64,000 nt of DNA from Arcobacteraceae bacterium (GTDB taxonomy: Bacteria; Campylobacterota; Campylobacteria; Campylobacterales; Arcobacteraceae), in assembly GCA_021107755.1 (NCBI GenBank), contig JAIOSF010000018.1, positions 1-64,000 of the forward strand. The letters are read 5' to 3'. The stretch's first letter is position 1. Each line of letters starts with the position of its first letter. The notes beneath the pieces were generated by a model. It worked only from the letters and a program-made list of their open reading frames with translations, was not told the origin of the DNA and made no database searches. Both the position numbers and the translations under genes were made by a program. Positions 25,202 through 34,182 of the stretch are shown one piece after another.

Positions 25202-26773
25202 TTGAAGCAGTCATTTCAAGAACAACTTAACCAACTTTTAAACTGTGATTTAAAATCACTTTATCCTCTAGCTAGAGAATTAAATAGAAAATTATATTTT
25301 TTTGTAGGACCTACAAATAGTGGGAAAACATATAGTGCAATGAAAGAGTTAATAGATGCAGATAGTGGAACATATCTAGCACCTTTACGACTTTTAGCAC
25401 TTGAAAATTACGAATTTTTAAAAGAGCAAAATATAGCAGCTTCTTTAATGACCGGTGAAGAGGAGATATTTGATGAAGATGCTGGACATATCTGTTCCAC
25501 TATTGAGATGCTTAATTTTAATCTAGAAGTTGATGTATCTGTTATAGATGAAGTACAAATGCTTGATGATGAGGATAGGGGTTGGGCATGGGTAAATGCA
25601 ATACTTGGCTCACCTGCTAGAAAAGTGATCATGACAGGAAGTGTTAATGCACTAGAGATTGTAAAAAAAATAGCAATTTATTTGGGAGAAGAGCTAGAGG
25701 TTGTAAAATTTAAAAGGATAAATCCACTCAAAGTGGATACTCATCAAACTGTTTTAAGAGATATAAAAAAAGCAACAGCACTTATAGCTTTTAGTAGAAA
25801 AGATGTTTTAGCACTTAAAGCAAAACTAAGTAAGTTTCATACAGTTTCTGTATTATATGGAAATTTATCTCCTGAGGTGAGAAGAGAAGAAGCAAAAAGA
25901 TTTAGAGAAGGTCAAAGTGATATTTTAATAGCAACAGATGCTATTGCTATGGGTTTAAATCTTCCTATTAAACATCTTTTGTTTACGACAGATACAAAAT
26001 TTGATGGGGTAGAAAAGCGAAAACTTACCCCAAATGAGGTGATACAAATAGCTGGTCGAGCTGGAAGATACGGACACCATGAAGTTGGACATATAGGGGC
26101 TACTAGTAAATCTGTGTTAAATCATATATCAGAGATGTTTACAAGTCCTATGAGTACTATAAAACCACCGGTAAAAGTAAAAGCAACTCAATTACAAGTA
26201 GAAGAGTTATCTGTACATCTTGGAACTAAAAATTTAACAAAAATATTGCAATATTTTTCTAAACATATGAAATATGATGGACCTTTTGTAGCAACAAATA
26301 TCAAAACAATGATTGAGTTAGCTACTATCCTTGATCCAAAAGGTGAATTAACTCTCGATCAAAAATACCATTTAAGTTCAGCACCTATAAATACAAGATC
26401 CCCTTTAATAAAAAATGGATACTTAAAATATGTAAATGCAGTATTGAATCATAAAGTTATCAAATATAAATCAAGTTCAAAAACAACAGGAATTGCTAAA
26501 ACTCAGTTGGAACTATTGCAAGCAGAAGATGAGGTAAAAAAAATCTCATTATATCTTTGGTTGTCCTATAAGTTTCCAGAGATTTTTCCAGATAAAACAA
26601 AAGCTCAAATTGCAAGAGTAGAGATAAATAACTTTTGTGAAAATTCACTAAAGTCAAATAAATCACTTACCCCTATACAAAGAGATACAAGAAATAATCC
26701 ACGAAAAAGATTTGAAAAAAAAGATGATAAACATACGAATTATAGAAAAAGAAGAGATTCAAGACGACATTGA
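25202..26773 (+). CDS. Suv3-like DExH RNA helicase
   Basis: 523 residues from TTG 25202, with AAGG about eight bases upstream and no nearby ATG. Motif I is FFVGPTNSGKTYSAMKEL. Motif II DEVQ lies in VSVIDEVQMLDDEDRGWAW and motif III is MTGS. Motifs V-VI are IATDAIAMGLNLP and IQIAGRAGRYG. The pattern APLRLLALENYEFL is characteristic of Suv3, the mitochondrial and bacterial RNA helicase that partners with RNA degradation enzymes. The C-terminal tail is very basic (KRFEKKDDK...YRKRRDSRRH). It is directly followed by the structured repeat at 26778. Confidence 0.88.
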   Translation: MKQSFQEQLNQLLNCDLKSLYPLARELNRKLYFFVGPTNSGKTYSAMKELIDADSGTYLAPLRLLALENYEFLKEQNIAASLMTGEEEIFDEDAGHICSTIEMLNFNLEVDVSVIDEVQMLDDEDRGWAWVNAILGSPARKVIMTGSVNALEIVKKIAIYLGEELEVVKFKRINPLKVDTHQTVLRDIKKATALIAFSRKDVLALKAKLSKFHTVSVLYGNLSPEVRREEAKRFREGQSDILIATDAIAMGLNLPIKHLLFTTDTKFDGVEKRKLTPNEVIQIAGRAGRYGHHEVGHIGATSKSVLNHISEMFTSPMSTIKPPVKVKATQLQVEELSVHLGTKNLTKILQYFSKHMKYDGPFVATNIKTMIELATILDPKGELTLDQKYHLSSAPINTRSPLIKNGYLKYVNAVLNHKVIKYKSSSKTTGIAKTQLELLQAEDEVKKISLYLWLSYKFPEIFPDKTKAQIARVEINNFCENSLKSNKSLTPIQRDTRNNPRKRFEKKDDKHTNYRKRRDSRRH

Positions 26774-26777
26774 AAGT

Positions 26778-26947
26778 AGCATAACTCAGTATTAAGTTTT
26801 AATTAAGATTAATAAAAAAATTACGCGTGACTTGAAGATAAATAACCAGTGTATTAAGGCACTAGATTTTCATAGAACAATAAAAAGAGATTAACTGTTA
26901 AAGCTATTTTCTTTAATCTTAATTAAAACTTAATACTGAGTTATGCT
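26778..26947 (+). ncRNA. Structured element, copy 2 (35-bp perfect stem with conserved core and pseudoknot)
   Basis: Arms 26778-26812 and 26913-26947 are perfect inverted repeats of 35 bp enclosing 100 bases. The core shares AAAAAAATTACGCGTG, CTTGAAGAT, AACCAGTG and TTAACTGTTAAAGCTATTTT with copy 1 at 11434. TAACCAGT (26843-26850, one bulge) can pair with ACTGTTA (26894-26900) in the loop of hairpin 26882-26887/26904-26910. It starts four bases past the helicase stop. There is no T-run behind the stem, so it is not a normal terminator. The 26774-27018 gap is otherwise only the glmU promoter region. Confidence 0.65.
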
Positions 26948-27018
26948 TAATGAAATAATCATTAAATAGTTTTATGGTATAATAAATACTATACTAAAAA
27001 ATCAAAGAGATACATACT

Positions 27019-28341
27019 ATGGATAATAACCTATCAATTATAATATTAGCTGCTGGTGCTGGCACTCGGATGAAATCATCACTTCCTAAAGTTTTACATA
27101 AAATTTCTGGGAAAGAGATGCTCTATTATTCTATCAAAGAAGCGAAAAAACTAAGTGATGATATTCATGTAGTTTTATATCATCAATCACAGCTTGTTCA
27201 AGAAAGTATGGAAAAATACTTTTCAGATATTACATTTCATATTCAAGACCATGAAAACTATCCAGGAACTGGAGGTGCAGTGATGGGAATAACTCCAAAG
27301 AATGAAAAAGTTTTAGTGCTCAATGGTGATATGCCTTTAATAGAAGCTACTGAATTACGGCAACTAACAACACTGAATGAAAAAGAACTCAAAGATGAGA
27401 AACTAACTATGTCTATTTTAGAGCTTGATGATGCAAGTGGTTATGGTAGAGTTGTTATAGATAAAGAAAATGTAGTAAAAATCATAGAACAAAAAGATTG
27501 TAGTAGTTATGAGTTAGATATAAAAACTGCAAATGCTGGAATCTACTGTTTTGATACTCAATTTTTACTTGAAAACTTACCAAAACTTTCAAATGAAAAT
27601 GAGCAAAAAGAGTACTATATAACTGATCTAGTAGAGATAGCAGTTCAAAGTGGAACTAAGGTGCGACCAATAGTAGTTAAAGAAGAAAATTTTAAAGGTG
27701 TAAATAGTAAATTTGATTTAGCCACAGCAGAGGTGATACACCAACATAGGATAAAAGAGAACTTCTTAAAAGAGGGTGTTATTATGAGATTGCCTGATAC
27801 TATTTATATAGAAGAGGGAGTTTCAATTGAAGGTGAAAGTATTATTGAAAATGGTGTAACACTTCTTGGAAATAGTAAGATAGTAAATTCTCATATTAAA
27901 ACAAATAGTGTAGTTGAAGATAGTATCTTAGAAAATAGTGATATAGGACCAATGGCAAGAATACGACCACTAAGTATATTAAAAGATACACATATTGGAA
28001 ATTTTGTTGAGGTGAAAAAATCAACTTTAACTGGAGTAAAAGCAGGGCACTTAAGTTATCTAGGAGATAGTACGATAGATGTTGGCTCAAATATTGGAGC
28101 AGGAACAATCACTTGTAACTATGATGGGATAAATAAATATAGAACAATTATTGGAAAAAATGTTTTTGTTGGTTCAGATACCCAACTTGTAGCACCTGTA
28201 ACAATTGAGGATGATGTGATGATAGCAGCAGGTAGTACAATCACTTCAGATATAAAATCTGGTGATTTAGCATTGAGTCGTACAAAACAAAAAACAATAA
28301 CAGGATTTTTTTATAAATTTTTCAATAAAGAGAAAAAGTAA
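27019..28341 (+). CDS. glmU: Bifunctional UDP-GlcNAc pyrophosphorylase / GlcN-1-P acetyltransferase
   Basis: 440 residues. Makes UDP-GlcNAc for peptidoglycan and LPS. The N-terminal uridyltransferase starts LAAGAGTRMKSSLPKVLHKI, with NGDMPL later. The C-terminal left-handed beta helix runs from about residue 250, with the acetyltransferase motif GAGTITCNYDGINKYRT. Transcription probably starts in the AT-rich gap after the structured element (a GGTATAAT string near 26974). It overlaps coaBC by one base. Confidence 0.97.
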   Translation: MDNNLSIIILAAGAGTRMKSSLPKVLHKISGKEMLYYSIKEAKKLSDDIHVVLYHQSQLVQESMEKYFSDITFHIQDHENYPGTGGAVMGITPKNEKVLVLNGDMPLIEATELRQLTTLNEKELKDEKLTMSILELDDASGYGRVVIDKENVVKIIEQKDCSSYELDIKTANAGIYCFDTQFLLENLPKLSNENEQKEYYITDLVEIAVQSGTKVRPIVVKEENFKGVNSKFDLATAEVIHQHRIKENFLKEGVIMRLPDTIYIEEGVSIEGESIIENGVTLLGNSKIVNSHIKTNSVVEDSILENSDIGPMARIRPLSILKDTHIGNFVEVKKSTLTGVKAGHLSYLGDSTIDVGSNIGAGTITCNYDGINKYRTIIGKNVFVGSDTQLVAPVTIEDDVMIAAGSTITSDIKSGDLALSRTKQKTITGFFYKFFNKEKK

Positions 28342-29609
28342 TGCAACTATTAAAAAATAAAAATATACTTGTAGCAGTAACTGGTAGTATTGCAGTTTAT
28401 AAATCGTTAGAGCTTATAAGGCTTTATATAAAAGCTGGTGCAAATGTAAAAGTGATTATGACAGAAGCTTCGAAAAAATTTATCAACCCTTTAACTTTTG
28501 AAACTGTTTCTCAAAATAAAGTTTTAGATGAAAGTAGTGAAGATTGGAGTTGTGACACGGTAAATAATCATATTGCAATTGGAAAGTGGGCAAATATTTT
28601 TGTAATAGCACCAGCAACGGCAAACACTATTAATAAACTTTCAAATGGGATTGCTGATAATTTACTACTACAAACAGCTTTGGCATATCCTAGAGTAAAG
28701 CTTCTTTGTCCTGCAGCAAATACAAATATGATGCACAATCCATTAACAAAAGCTAGTTTAAAAATGTTAAAACTTTGTAATTTTAAAGTTATAAACTCAG
28801 TAACAAAAGAGTTGGCTTGTCAAGATGTTGGTGATGGGGCAATGGCAGAAGTTGAAGATATATTTCATCAAACAGCTCAAGAGTTACTAAAAGATAATTA
28901 TTGGCTTGATAGAAAAGTTGTCCTTAATGGTGGTGGGACAATTGAAAAAATAGATGATGTACGATATTTGAGTAATTTTAGTAGTGGAAAGATGGCTACA
29001 AGTTTAGCTACTGCTTTATATTACAAAGGGGCAGATGTTTGTTTAGTAACTACCTCAGATATAGAGGTTCCAAATCAGATACATACGATAAAAGTGCAAA
29101 GCACTCAAGAGATGTTAGAGTTTGTAAATGATAGTTTAAAAGTAGCCAAAAAAGGAAAAATGTCAAGTGCAACACTCATGGATAATAGCACAATGGAACT
29201 TATTCAGAAAAAGCCTTACTTTTTTGGAGTTGCTGCTGTGAGTGATTATCTCCCAAAATATCCACAAGATGGAAAAGTAAAAAAAGAAGATATAGGTGAT
29301 AGCTGGAATTTGGAATTAAAAAAGAATATTGATTTGTTAGAAAATATTGATAAAAATGGGATATATTCAATAGGTTTTAAAGCTGAGATGGATAAAGAAA
29401 ATGCGCTACAAAATGGAAAAAACATGCTTCTCAATAAAAATGTTGATGGAGTTTGTTTAAATATTTTAGATGAGACTAATCAGTTTGGAAGTGATACAAA
29501 CTCTATAGATATTATAACAAAAAACAATATTATAAAACTAACTACAGCATCTAAATTAGAAGTTTCAATAACTCTTTTAGAAAGTTTAAAAGGTGAATTT
29601 AGTGAATAA
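28341..29609 (+). CDS. coaBC: Bifunctional phosphopantothenoylcysteine decarboxylase/synthetase
   Basis: 422 residues, coenzyme A synthesis. The N-terminal CoaC flavoprotein has GSIAVYKSLELIRLYIKAGA, PATANTINKLSNGIADNLL and CPAANTNMMHNP. The C-terminal CoaB domain starts around NGGGTIEKIDDVRYLSNFSSGKM and includes AAVSDYLPKY. The start overlaps glmU by one base; the stop overlaps uppS. Confidence 0.96.
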   Translation: MQLLKNKNILVAVTGSIAVYKSLELIRLYIKAGANVKVIMTEASKKFINPLTFETVSQNKVLDESSEDWSCDTVNNHIAIGKWANIFVIAPATANTINKLSNGIADNLLLQTALAYPRVKLLCPAANTNMMHNPLTKASLKMLKLCNFKVINSVTKELACQDVGDGAMAEVEDIFHQTAQELLKDNYWLDRKVVLNGGGTIEKIDDVRYLSNFSSGKMATSLATALYYKGADVCLVTTSDIEVPNQIHTIKVQSTQEMLEFVNDSLKVAKKGKMSSATLMDNSTMELIQKKPYFFGVAAVSDYLPKYPQDGKVKKEDIGDSWNLELKKNIDLLENIDKNGIYSIGFKAEMDKENALQNGKNMLLNKNVDGVCLNILDETNQFGSDTNSIDIITKNNIIKLTTASKLEVSITLLESLKGEFSE

Positions 29610-30288
29610 TCCACATATACCAGAACATATTGCAATTATTATGGATGGTAATGGAAGATGGGCAAAAGAGAGAGGGCTTAAAAGAACAGCTGGGCATGAA
29701 GAGGGTGCAAAAGTTGTAAGAGAGATTACAATACATTGTACAAAAGTGGGTATAAAATATCTTACTTTGTATGCTTTTAGTACAGAGAACTGGTCTCGAC
29801 CGAAATTAGAAGTTGAGTTTTTGATGAAACTTTTAGAAAAGTATTTTAAAAGTGAATTACCAATATATCTAGAAAACAATGTGCAATTTAAGGCAATAGG
29901 TGACTTAACAAAGTTTTCTAAAAAACTACAAAATACCATAAGAGATGTTGAGGAAAAAACAAAAAACTGTACAGGACTTACTCAAGTTTTAGCACTAAAT
30001 TATGGTAGTAGAGATGAGATTACACGAGCTGTAAAAAAAGTAGTTGAAAAGAATTTAGAGATAAATGAAATAAATATTAATCAAAACCTTGATACAGCAA
30101 ATATACCTGATGTTGATCTTCTTATTCGTACAAGTGGCGAGATAAGAATATCAAATTATCTTTTATGGCAAAGTGCGTATGCTGAGATGTTTTTTACACC
30201 AACATACTGGCCTGAGTTTAGCTGTAATGAGCTTGATGATATAATTTCAGACTTTCATAAAAGAGAGAGAAGATTTGGAGGTATTTAA
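29602..30288 (+). CDS. uppS: Undecaprenyl diphosphate synthase
   Basis: About 228 residues from GTG 29602, which follows AAAAGGTG by eight bases; an in-frame GTG at 29593 lies inside that ribosome site. Makes the C55 lipid carrier for wall and LPS precursors by cis-prenyl transfer. IIMDGNGRWAKERGL holds the catalytic Asp; YAFSTENWSRP and DLLIRTSGEIRISNYLLWQ are family motifs. It overlaps coaBC by eight bases. Confidence 0.95.
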   Translation: MNNPHIPEHIAIIMDGNGRWAKERGLKRTAGHEEGAKVVREITIHCTKVGIKYLTLYAFSTENWSRPKLEVEFLMKLLEKYFKSELPIYLENNVQFKAIGDLTKFSKKLQNTIRDVEEKTKNCTGLTQVLALNYGSRDEITRAVKKVVEKNLEINEININQNLDTANIPDVDLLIRTSGEIRISNYLLWQSAYAEMFFTPTYWPEFSCNELDDIISDFHKRERRFGGI

Positions 30289-31072
30289 TATAGTTATTGT
30301 GGCAATTGGTGCTCTTATTATTGGGAGCTTTTTAGCTATGTTAGTTTATAGATTACCTTTGGGTATATCCTTACTAAATCCTAAAAGATCTATGTGTCCT
30401 CAATGTCAATATCAAATACAATGGTATGAAAATATACCTATCTTTTCTTATTTGTTTTTAAAAGGGGAATGTTCCCATTGTAAAACAAAAATTTCTATAA
30501 CTTATACTATTATTGAATTGAGCACACTTATTGTGACACTTTTTTTATTTATTAAGGTTGGATTGAATTATCAATTTTTTATTCTTTTAGTTTTATTTTA
30601 TAGTTTGATAGTTCTATCATTTATTGATTTGAAGTATAAGGCAGTCCCTGATTATTTACTTGTAATATCATTAAGTATTGCAATAGGTTATATACTTTTG
30701 TTCAATACTGAAAATATAGTTACACTATTTATTTTTGCAGGTGCTATTGTTGTTTTAGAGATGTTTGTAACTTTTTACATACAAAATATAAAAGCAAAAA
30801 TAGTTGAGGATGAAAGCTTAAAAGAACAAAAGTCCTTAGGTGAGGGTGATATCCCTATTTTTGCAATAATTGGAGGGATACTTGGTGTAAAGTTAGGGAT
30901 ATTAGCTATATTTTTATCAGCTATTTTAGCTATAATTCCATCACTTGTAAATATTATAAAGAAAAAAGAGAGTGAAACTCCATTTATACCTTTTTTATCT
31001 TTAGGATTTTTAATAGTGTTTTTAGGTGAGTTTTATATTTTAGATATATTTAATATGGTTAATGGAAAGTAG
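30275..31072 (+). CDS. Type IV prepilin peptidase family membrane protein
   Basis: 265 residues. An N-terminal segment (IGALIIGSFLAMLVYRLP) is followed by the four-Cys cytoplasmic loop CPQC...CSHC (about 40-70), then six or so membrane helices. The two catalytic aspartates are FIDLKYKAVPD and GEGDIPIF (GxGD). It cleaves and methylates type IV pilin-like signal peptides. No pilin is in the window. The start is uncertain: TTG 30275 overlaps uppS by 14 bases, but the strongest ribosome site, GGAGG at 30277-30281, lies inside it and points to a non-ATG codon near 30290-30299. Confidence 0.88.
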   Translation: MEVFNIVIVAIGALIIGSFLAMLVYRLPLGISLLNPKRSMCPQCQYQIQWYENIPIFSYLFLKGECSHCKTKISITYTIIELSTLIVTLFLFIKVGLNYQFFILLVLFYSLIVLSFIDLKYKAVPDYLLVISLSIAIGYILLFNTENIVTLFIFAGAIVVLEMFVTFYIQNIKAKIVEDESLKEQKSLGEGDIPIFAIIGGILGVKLGILAIFLSAILAIIPSLVNIIKKKESETPFIPFLSLGFLIVFLGEFYILDIFNMVNGK

Positions 31073-31078
31073 GTTAGT

Positions 31079-32083
31079 ATGAATAGTGTATTAAAAAAGT
31101 ATTTAAATAAAACATACTCAGATACATTCTTTCCTATTTTTTTAACTCTTTATACGATAACTTCAATTATCTTTTTAGTAAAAATTGCATCACTTACTTC
31201 GGTGATACAGATTAATTTCTTTGAACTATTAGAGTTGTATTCGTATAATATTGCAACTATTTTATTTTATACTATACCTATTTCATTATTTATATCATTA
31301 GGGTTATCTTTAGCAAAGTTATCAAGTGAGTATGAGTTAATAGTAATTACAAGTTTTGGCTTAACACCTTTAAAAATACTAAGGATGTTTTTACCCTTAT
31401 TGATCCTTAGTTCTCTTTTAATACTTATTATTTCTTTAACTTTGGTACCAAAATCTATTTTTTTGAAAGAAACTTTTTTAGTCAATAAAAAGACTGAAGC
31501 TCAGTTTAATATAAAAGCAAATGAGTATGGTCAGCAATTTGGGAAGTGGCTTATTTATGTTGAAAAAGAGAAAAATGGACTCTATGAAGATATCGTTTTA
31601 TATCAACAAAATAAGGAAGAAGATGTTTTTATAATTGCTAAATATGCAAATTTAAATAATATGGGAACATCTTTAAACTTGAGTTTAAATGATGGAAAAG
31701 TTGTAAAAGTTGGAGAGAAAGTTAGTCAAATTGATTTTAAAAGAATGGTTTTAAATAATGAATTAGAACAAACAAAAGATATCCAAAATTTTGATGACTT
31801 GATTAATTATTGGGAAGATAAAGATGAAAAACTAGCATTTAATATTTTATCATCACTTTTCCCTTTAATTTCTGCTTTTTTTATTATCTATATTGGTTAT
31901 TTTAATCCTAGATATAATAAAAACTATAGCACTGTAATAGGGATAAGTACGACAATTATTTTTGTAGTTTTGACAAAAGAATTAACAAATGCTTTTCAAT
32001 TGGAGGCTTTATATTATTTCCCAATTTTGTGGCTTATAGTTGGATATATATTTTACAGATATAAGATAAAGCGATATTACTAA
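31079..32083 (+). CDS. LptF/LptG family LPS export permease
   Basis: 334 residues. Membrane helices lie at both ends (about 15-130 and 255-330) around a periplasmic beta-rich domain (about 140-245, AQFNIKANEYGQQFGKWLIYVEKEKNG), the usual LptF/G layout. Together with LptB and a second permease it would extract LPS from the inner membrane. Which of F or G it is cannot be decided. It starts six bases after the prepilin peptidase and ends three before truA. Confidence 0.88.
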   Translation: MNSVLKKYLNKTYSDTFFPIFLTLYTITSIIFLVKIASLTSVIQINFFELLELYSYNIATILFYTIPISLFISLGLSLAKLSSEYELIVITSFGLTPLKILRMFLPLLILSSLLILIISLTLVPKSIFLKETFLVNKKTEAQFNIKANEYGQQFGKWLIYVEKEKNGLYEDIVLYQQNKEEDVFIIAKYANLNNMGTSLNLSLNDGKVVKVGEKVSQIDFKRMVLNNELEQTKDIQNFDDLINYWEDKDEKLAFNILSSLFPLISAFFIIYIGYFNPRYNKNYSTVIGISTTIIFVVLTKELTNAFQLEALYYFPILWLIVGYIFYRYKIKRYY

Positions 32084-32086
32084 TAA

Positions 32087-32809
32087 ATGAAAATAAAATT
32101 TACAGTAAGTTATGATGGCTCATTGTATTATGGTTCTCAAATACAACCTAATCATGTAACAATCCAATCTAAAGTTGAAGAGGTATTTAAATTACTTAAT
32201 ATAGATACTTCGTTAGAATTTAGTGGAAGAACAGATAGAGGTGTACACGCATTTAGACAAGTTATATCATGTGTTTTACCTGATTTTTGGAGTGATTTAG
32301 TAAAGTTTAAAATGGCACTTAATAAGATGTTACCAAATTCTATATATGTTAGAAATGTATCTTATGTAAATGATGATTTTCATGCAAGATTTAGCGCAAA
32401 AAAAAGAGAATACAGATATATTGTTACAACAAAAGAACTTACCCCATTTAATCAAAATTATGTAGAGTATTATGAAAGTATCAATATAGAAAAGATAAGA
32501 GATGCTCTGAAAATTTTAAAAGGTGTACATGATTTTGAATACTTTAGTAAAACTGGCAGTGAACCAGCTTCAACAGTGCGAGAGATTTACGATATAAAGT
32601 TTTATAAATATAAAGAGTTATATATTTTCAGATTTAAGGCTAATTCTTATTTAAGAAGCCAAATACGAATGATGGTTGATTTTATTATGAAAATATCAAG
32701 TGGTAAGTTAACTATTGAAGATTTAAAAAAACAGCTTAATAAAGAGAAGTTGATATCTTGGACTCTAGCTAGCCCAAATGGGCTGTATTTGAGTAAGATT
32801 AGTTACTAG
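32087..32809 (+). CDS. truA: tRNA pseudouridine(38-40) synthase
   Basis: 240 residues. The catalytic Asp50 is in FSGRTDRGVHAFRQV. The N-terminus FTVSYDGSLYYGSQIQP and RANSYLRSQIRMMV-like FKANSYLRSQIRMMVDFI are conserved. It modifies anticodon-stem uridines. It is the last gene of the glmU run and its stop overlaps the convergent thioredoxin-fold gene by 11 bases. Confidence 0.96.
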   Translation: MKIKFTVSYDGSLYYGSQIQPNHVTIQSKVEEVFKLLNIDTSLEFSGRTDRGVHAFRQVISCVLPDFWSDLVKFKMALNKMLPNSIYVRNVSYVNDDFHARFSAKKREYRYIVTTKELTPFNQNYVEYYESINIEKIRDALKILKGVHDFEYFSKTGSEPASTVREIYDIKFYKYKELYIFRFKANSYLRSQIRMMVDFIMKISSGKLTIEDLKKQLNKEKLISWTLASPNGLYLSKISY

Positions 32810-33206
32810 GTCTAGATACTCTTCCTAAAAAAGATTTTTTATTTTTATATCCTCTTAAACTATAAAGTAGCTCTTGCGTTTTAGGGTCAATAACATAAGT
32901 TGTAGGTGTCCCCTCAGGTAAAAATTTTGCTGGTACATCTTCTATATCCATACTTAAACTTAAATCCACTGTAACAAATATGAAGTTTTTATTTATATAC
33001 TCTATAACTTCATTATCTGAAAGTGTATCTGCTTCCATTTTTCGACACCATGGACAAAATGGGCTATGTGCAAAAAGCATCACTGGTTTATTTTGTTCAA
33101 CACCTTTTTCTAGTGCATCTGCATAAGAATTTGCATGGATAATTTCAGTTCCATTAAGTGCAACAATACTTATTAATATTAAAAGAATTTTTGTAAATAT
33201 TTTCAT
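32799..33206 (-). CDS. Exported thioredoxin-fold protein (CPWC)
   Basis: 135 residues from ATG 33206, preceded by AAAGG; the open frame extends 16 codons into hemC. A signal peptide (MKIFTKILLILISIVALNG) is followed by a thioredoxin domain with HSPFCPWCRKM and TPTTYVIDP (cis-Pro). It is of the SoxW or thioredoxin_7 type and likely a periplasmic thiol reductase. One base separates it from the hemC stop. Confidence 0.85.
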   Translation of the reverse strand: MKIFTKILLILISIVALNGTEIIHANSYADALEKGVEQNKPVMLFAHSPFCPWCRKMEADTLSDNEVIEYINKNFIFVTVDLSLSMDIEDVPAKFLPEGTPTTYVIDPKTQELLYSLRGYKNKKSFLGRVSRPSN

Positions 33207-33207
33207 T

Positions 33208-34179
33208 TTATAACCTTTGTGGCATTTCATCTTTAAATGCCAGTTTTTCTGCATTTTGTAATATCTCTATAGCACCATCTTCAATCATTTTGTTCGCTAA
33301 ATCAGACCCTAATGTTTCACAATCATTTAAAGTTTTGCAAAGAGATTCATGTAAGATATTTGTCCCATCTGGATAACCAATCATCGCTTGTAAAGTAATA
33401 TTATCACCACTAATGGTTGCATTACATGCAACGGGTGCAGAACATCCAGCACCTATTTTTGATATAAAATCTCTCTCAGCTTTTGTACAGATAAAAGTTG
33501 GAGTATCATTAACACTCATAGCTATCTCTTTGAGTTTTTCATCTCCTGAAAGTATTTCTATACCCAATGATGCTTGCCCCATAGGAGGTATCATCATATC
33601 TAAAGGTAACTTTTGTGTATGTGGAATATCTTTTAATAAATCAAGTCTATCTAACCCAATCCAAGCCAAGATAATAGCATCATATTGACCCTCAGAGAGT
33701 TTTCTCAGTCGAGTGTTTACATTTCCTCGTAAATCTTTTACTGTTAAATCAGGTCTTTTATTTAAAAGCTGCATTCTTCTTCTTAAACTTGTAGTTCCTA
33801 CAATAGCGCCCTTTGGTAATTCATCAACAGTTTTATATTTGTGAGATAAAAATACATCACTTTGGTCTTCTCTTTTTGTAATTGCTACTAACTCTAGACC
33901 ATCTGGGATATAAGTTGGTACATCTTTTAAACTATGAACAGCTAGATTTGCATTACCTGCAATCATCTCATCTTCAAGCTCTTTAGTAAAGTGTCCTTTT
34001 CCACCAATGAGTGCTAAAGGACGATCTAGTATTTTATCACCTCGACTTACTATTTTATTAATCTCAACTGTAATATCTGGATAGCTTTTTTCTAATCTAT
34101 CTTTTATATGGTATGCTTGCCAAAGTGCTAAATCACTAGCTCTTGTTGCTATTACTATTTTTTCCAATTTTTCTCCCAT
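33208..34179 (-). CDS. hemC: Porphobilinogen deaminase
   Basis: 323 residues. Joins four porphobilinogens to hydroxymethylbilane in haem synthesis. The N-terminus IATRASDLALWQA, HSLKDVPT and GAGCSAPVACNA (the Cys that holds the dipyrromethane cofactor) are all present. Start ambiguity: ATG 34179 has a weak ribosome site, while TTG 34167 has GGAG five bases before it. It follows the thiol-protein gene by three bases. Confidence 0.96.
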   Translation of the reverse strand: MGEKLEKIVIATRASDLALWQAYHIKDRLEKSYPDITVEINKIVSRGDKILDRPLALIGGKGHFTKELEDEMIAGNANLAVHSLKDVPTYIPDGLELVAITKREDQSDVFLSHKYKTVDELPKGAIVGTTSLRRRMQLLNKRPDLTVKDLRGNVNTRLRKLSEGQYDAIILAWIGLDRLDLLKDIPHTQKLPLDMMIPPMGQASLGIEILSGDEKLKEIAMSVNDTPTFICTKAERDFISKIGAGCSAPVACNATISGDNITLQAMIGYPDGTNILHESLCKTLNDCETLGSDLANKMIEDGAIEILQNAEKLAFKDEMPQRL

Positions 34180-34182
34180 GGC

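Noticed and set aside
26778-26947. MITE or insertion sequence remnant with fixed terminal inverted repeats
   Set aside because: The terminal arms differ between the two copies and no target-site duplication is evident. Mobility is still possible, but classical TIR-type elements keep the same ends.
32799-33254. Longer start of the thioredoxin-fold gene
   Set aside because: The extra 16 codons read through the hemC 3' end; the ATG at 33206 has a ribosome site and begins a proper signal peptide.
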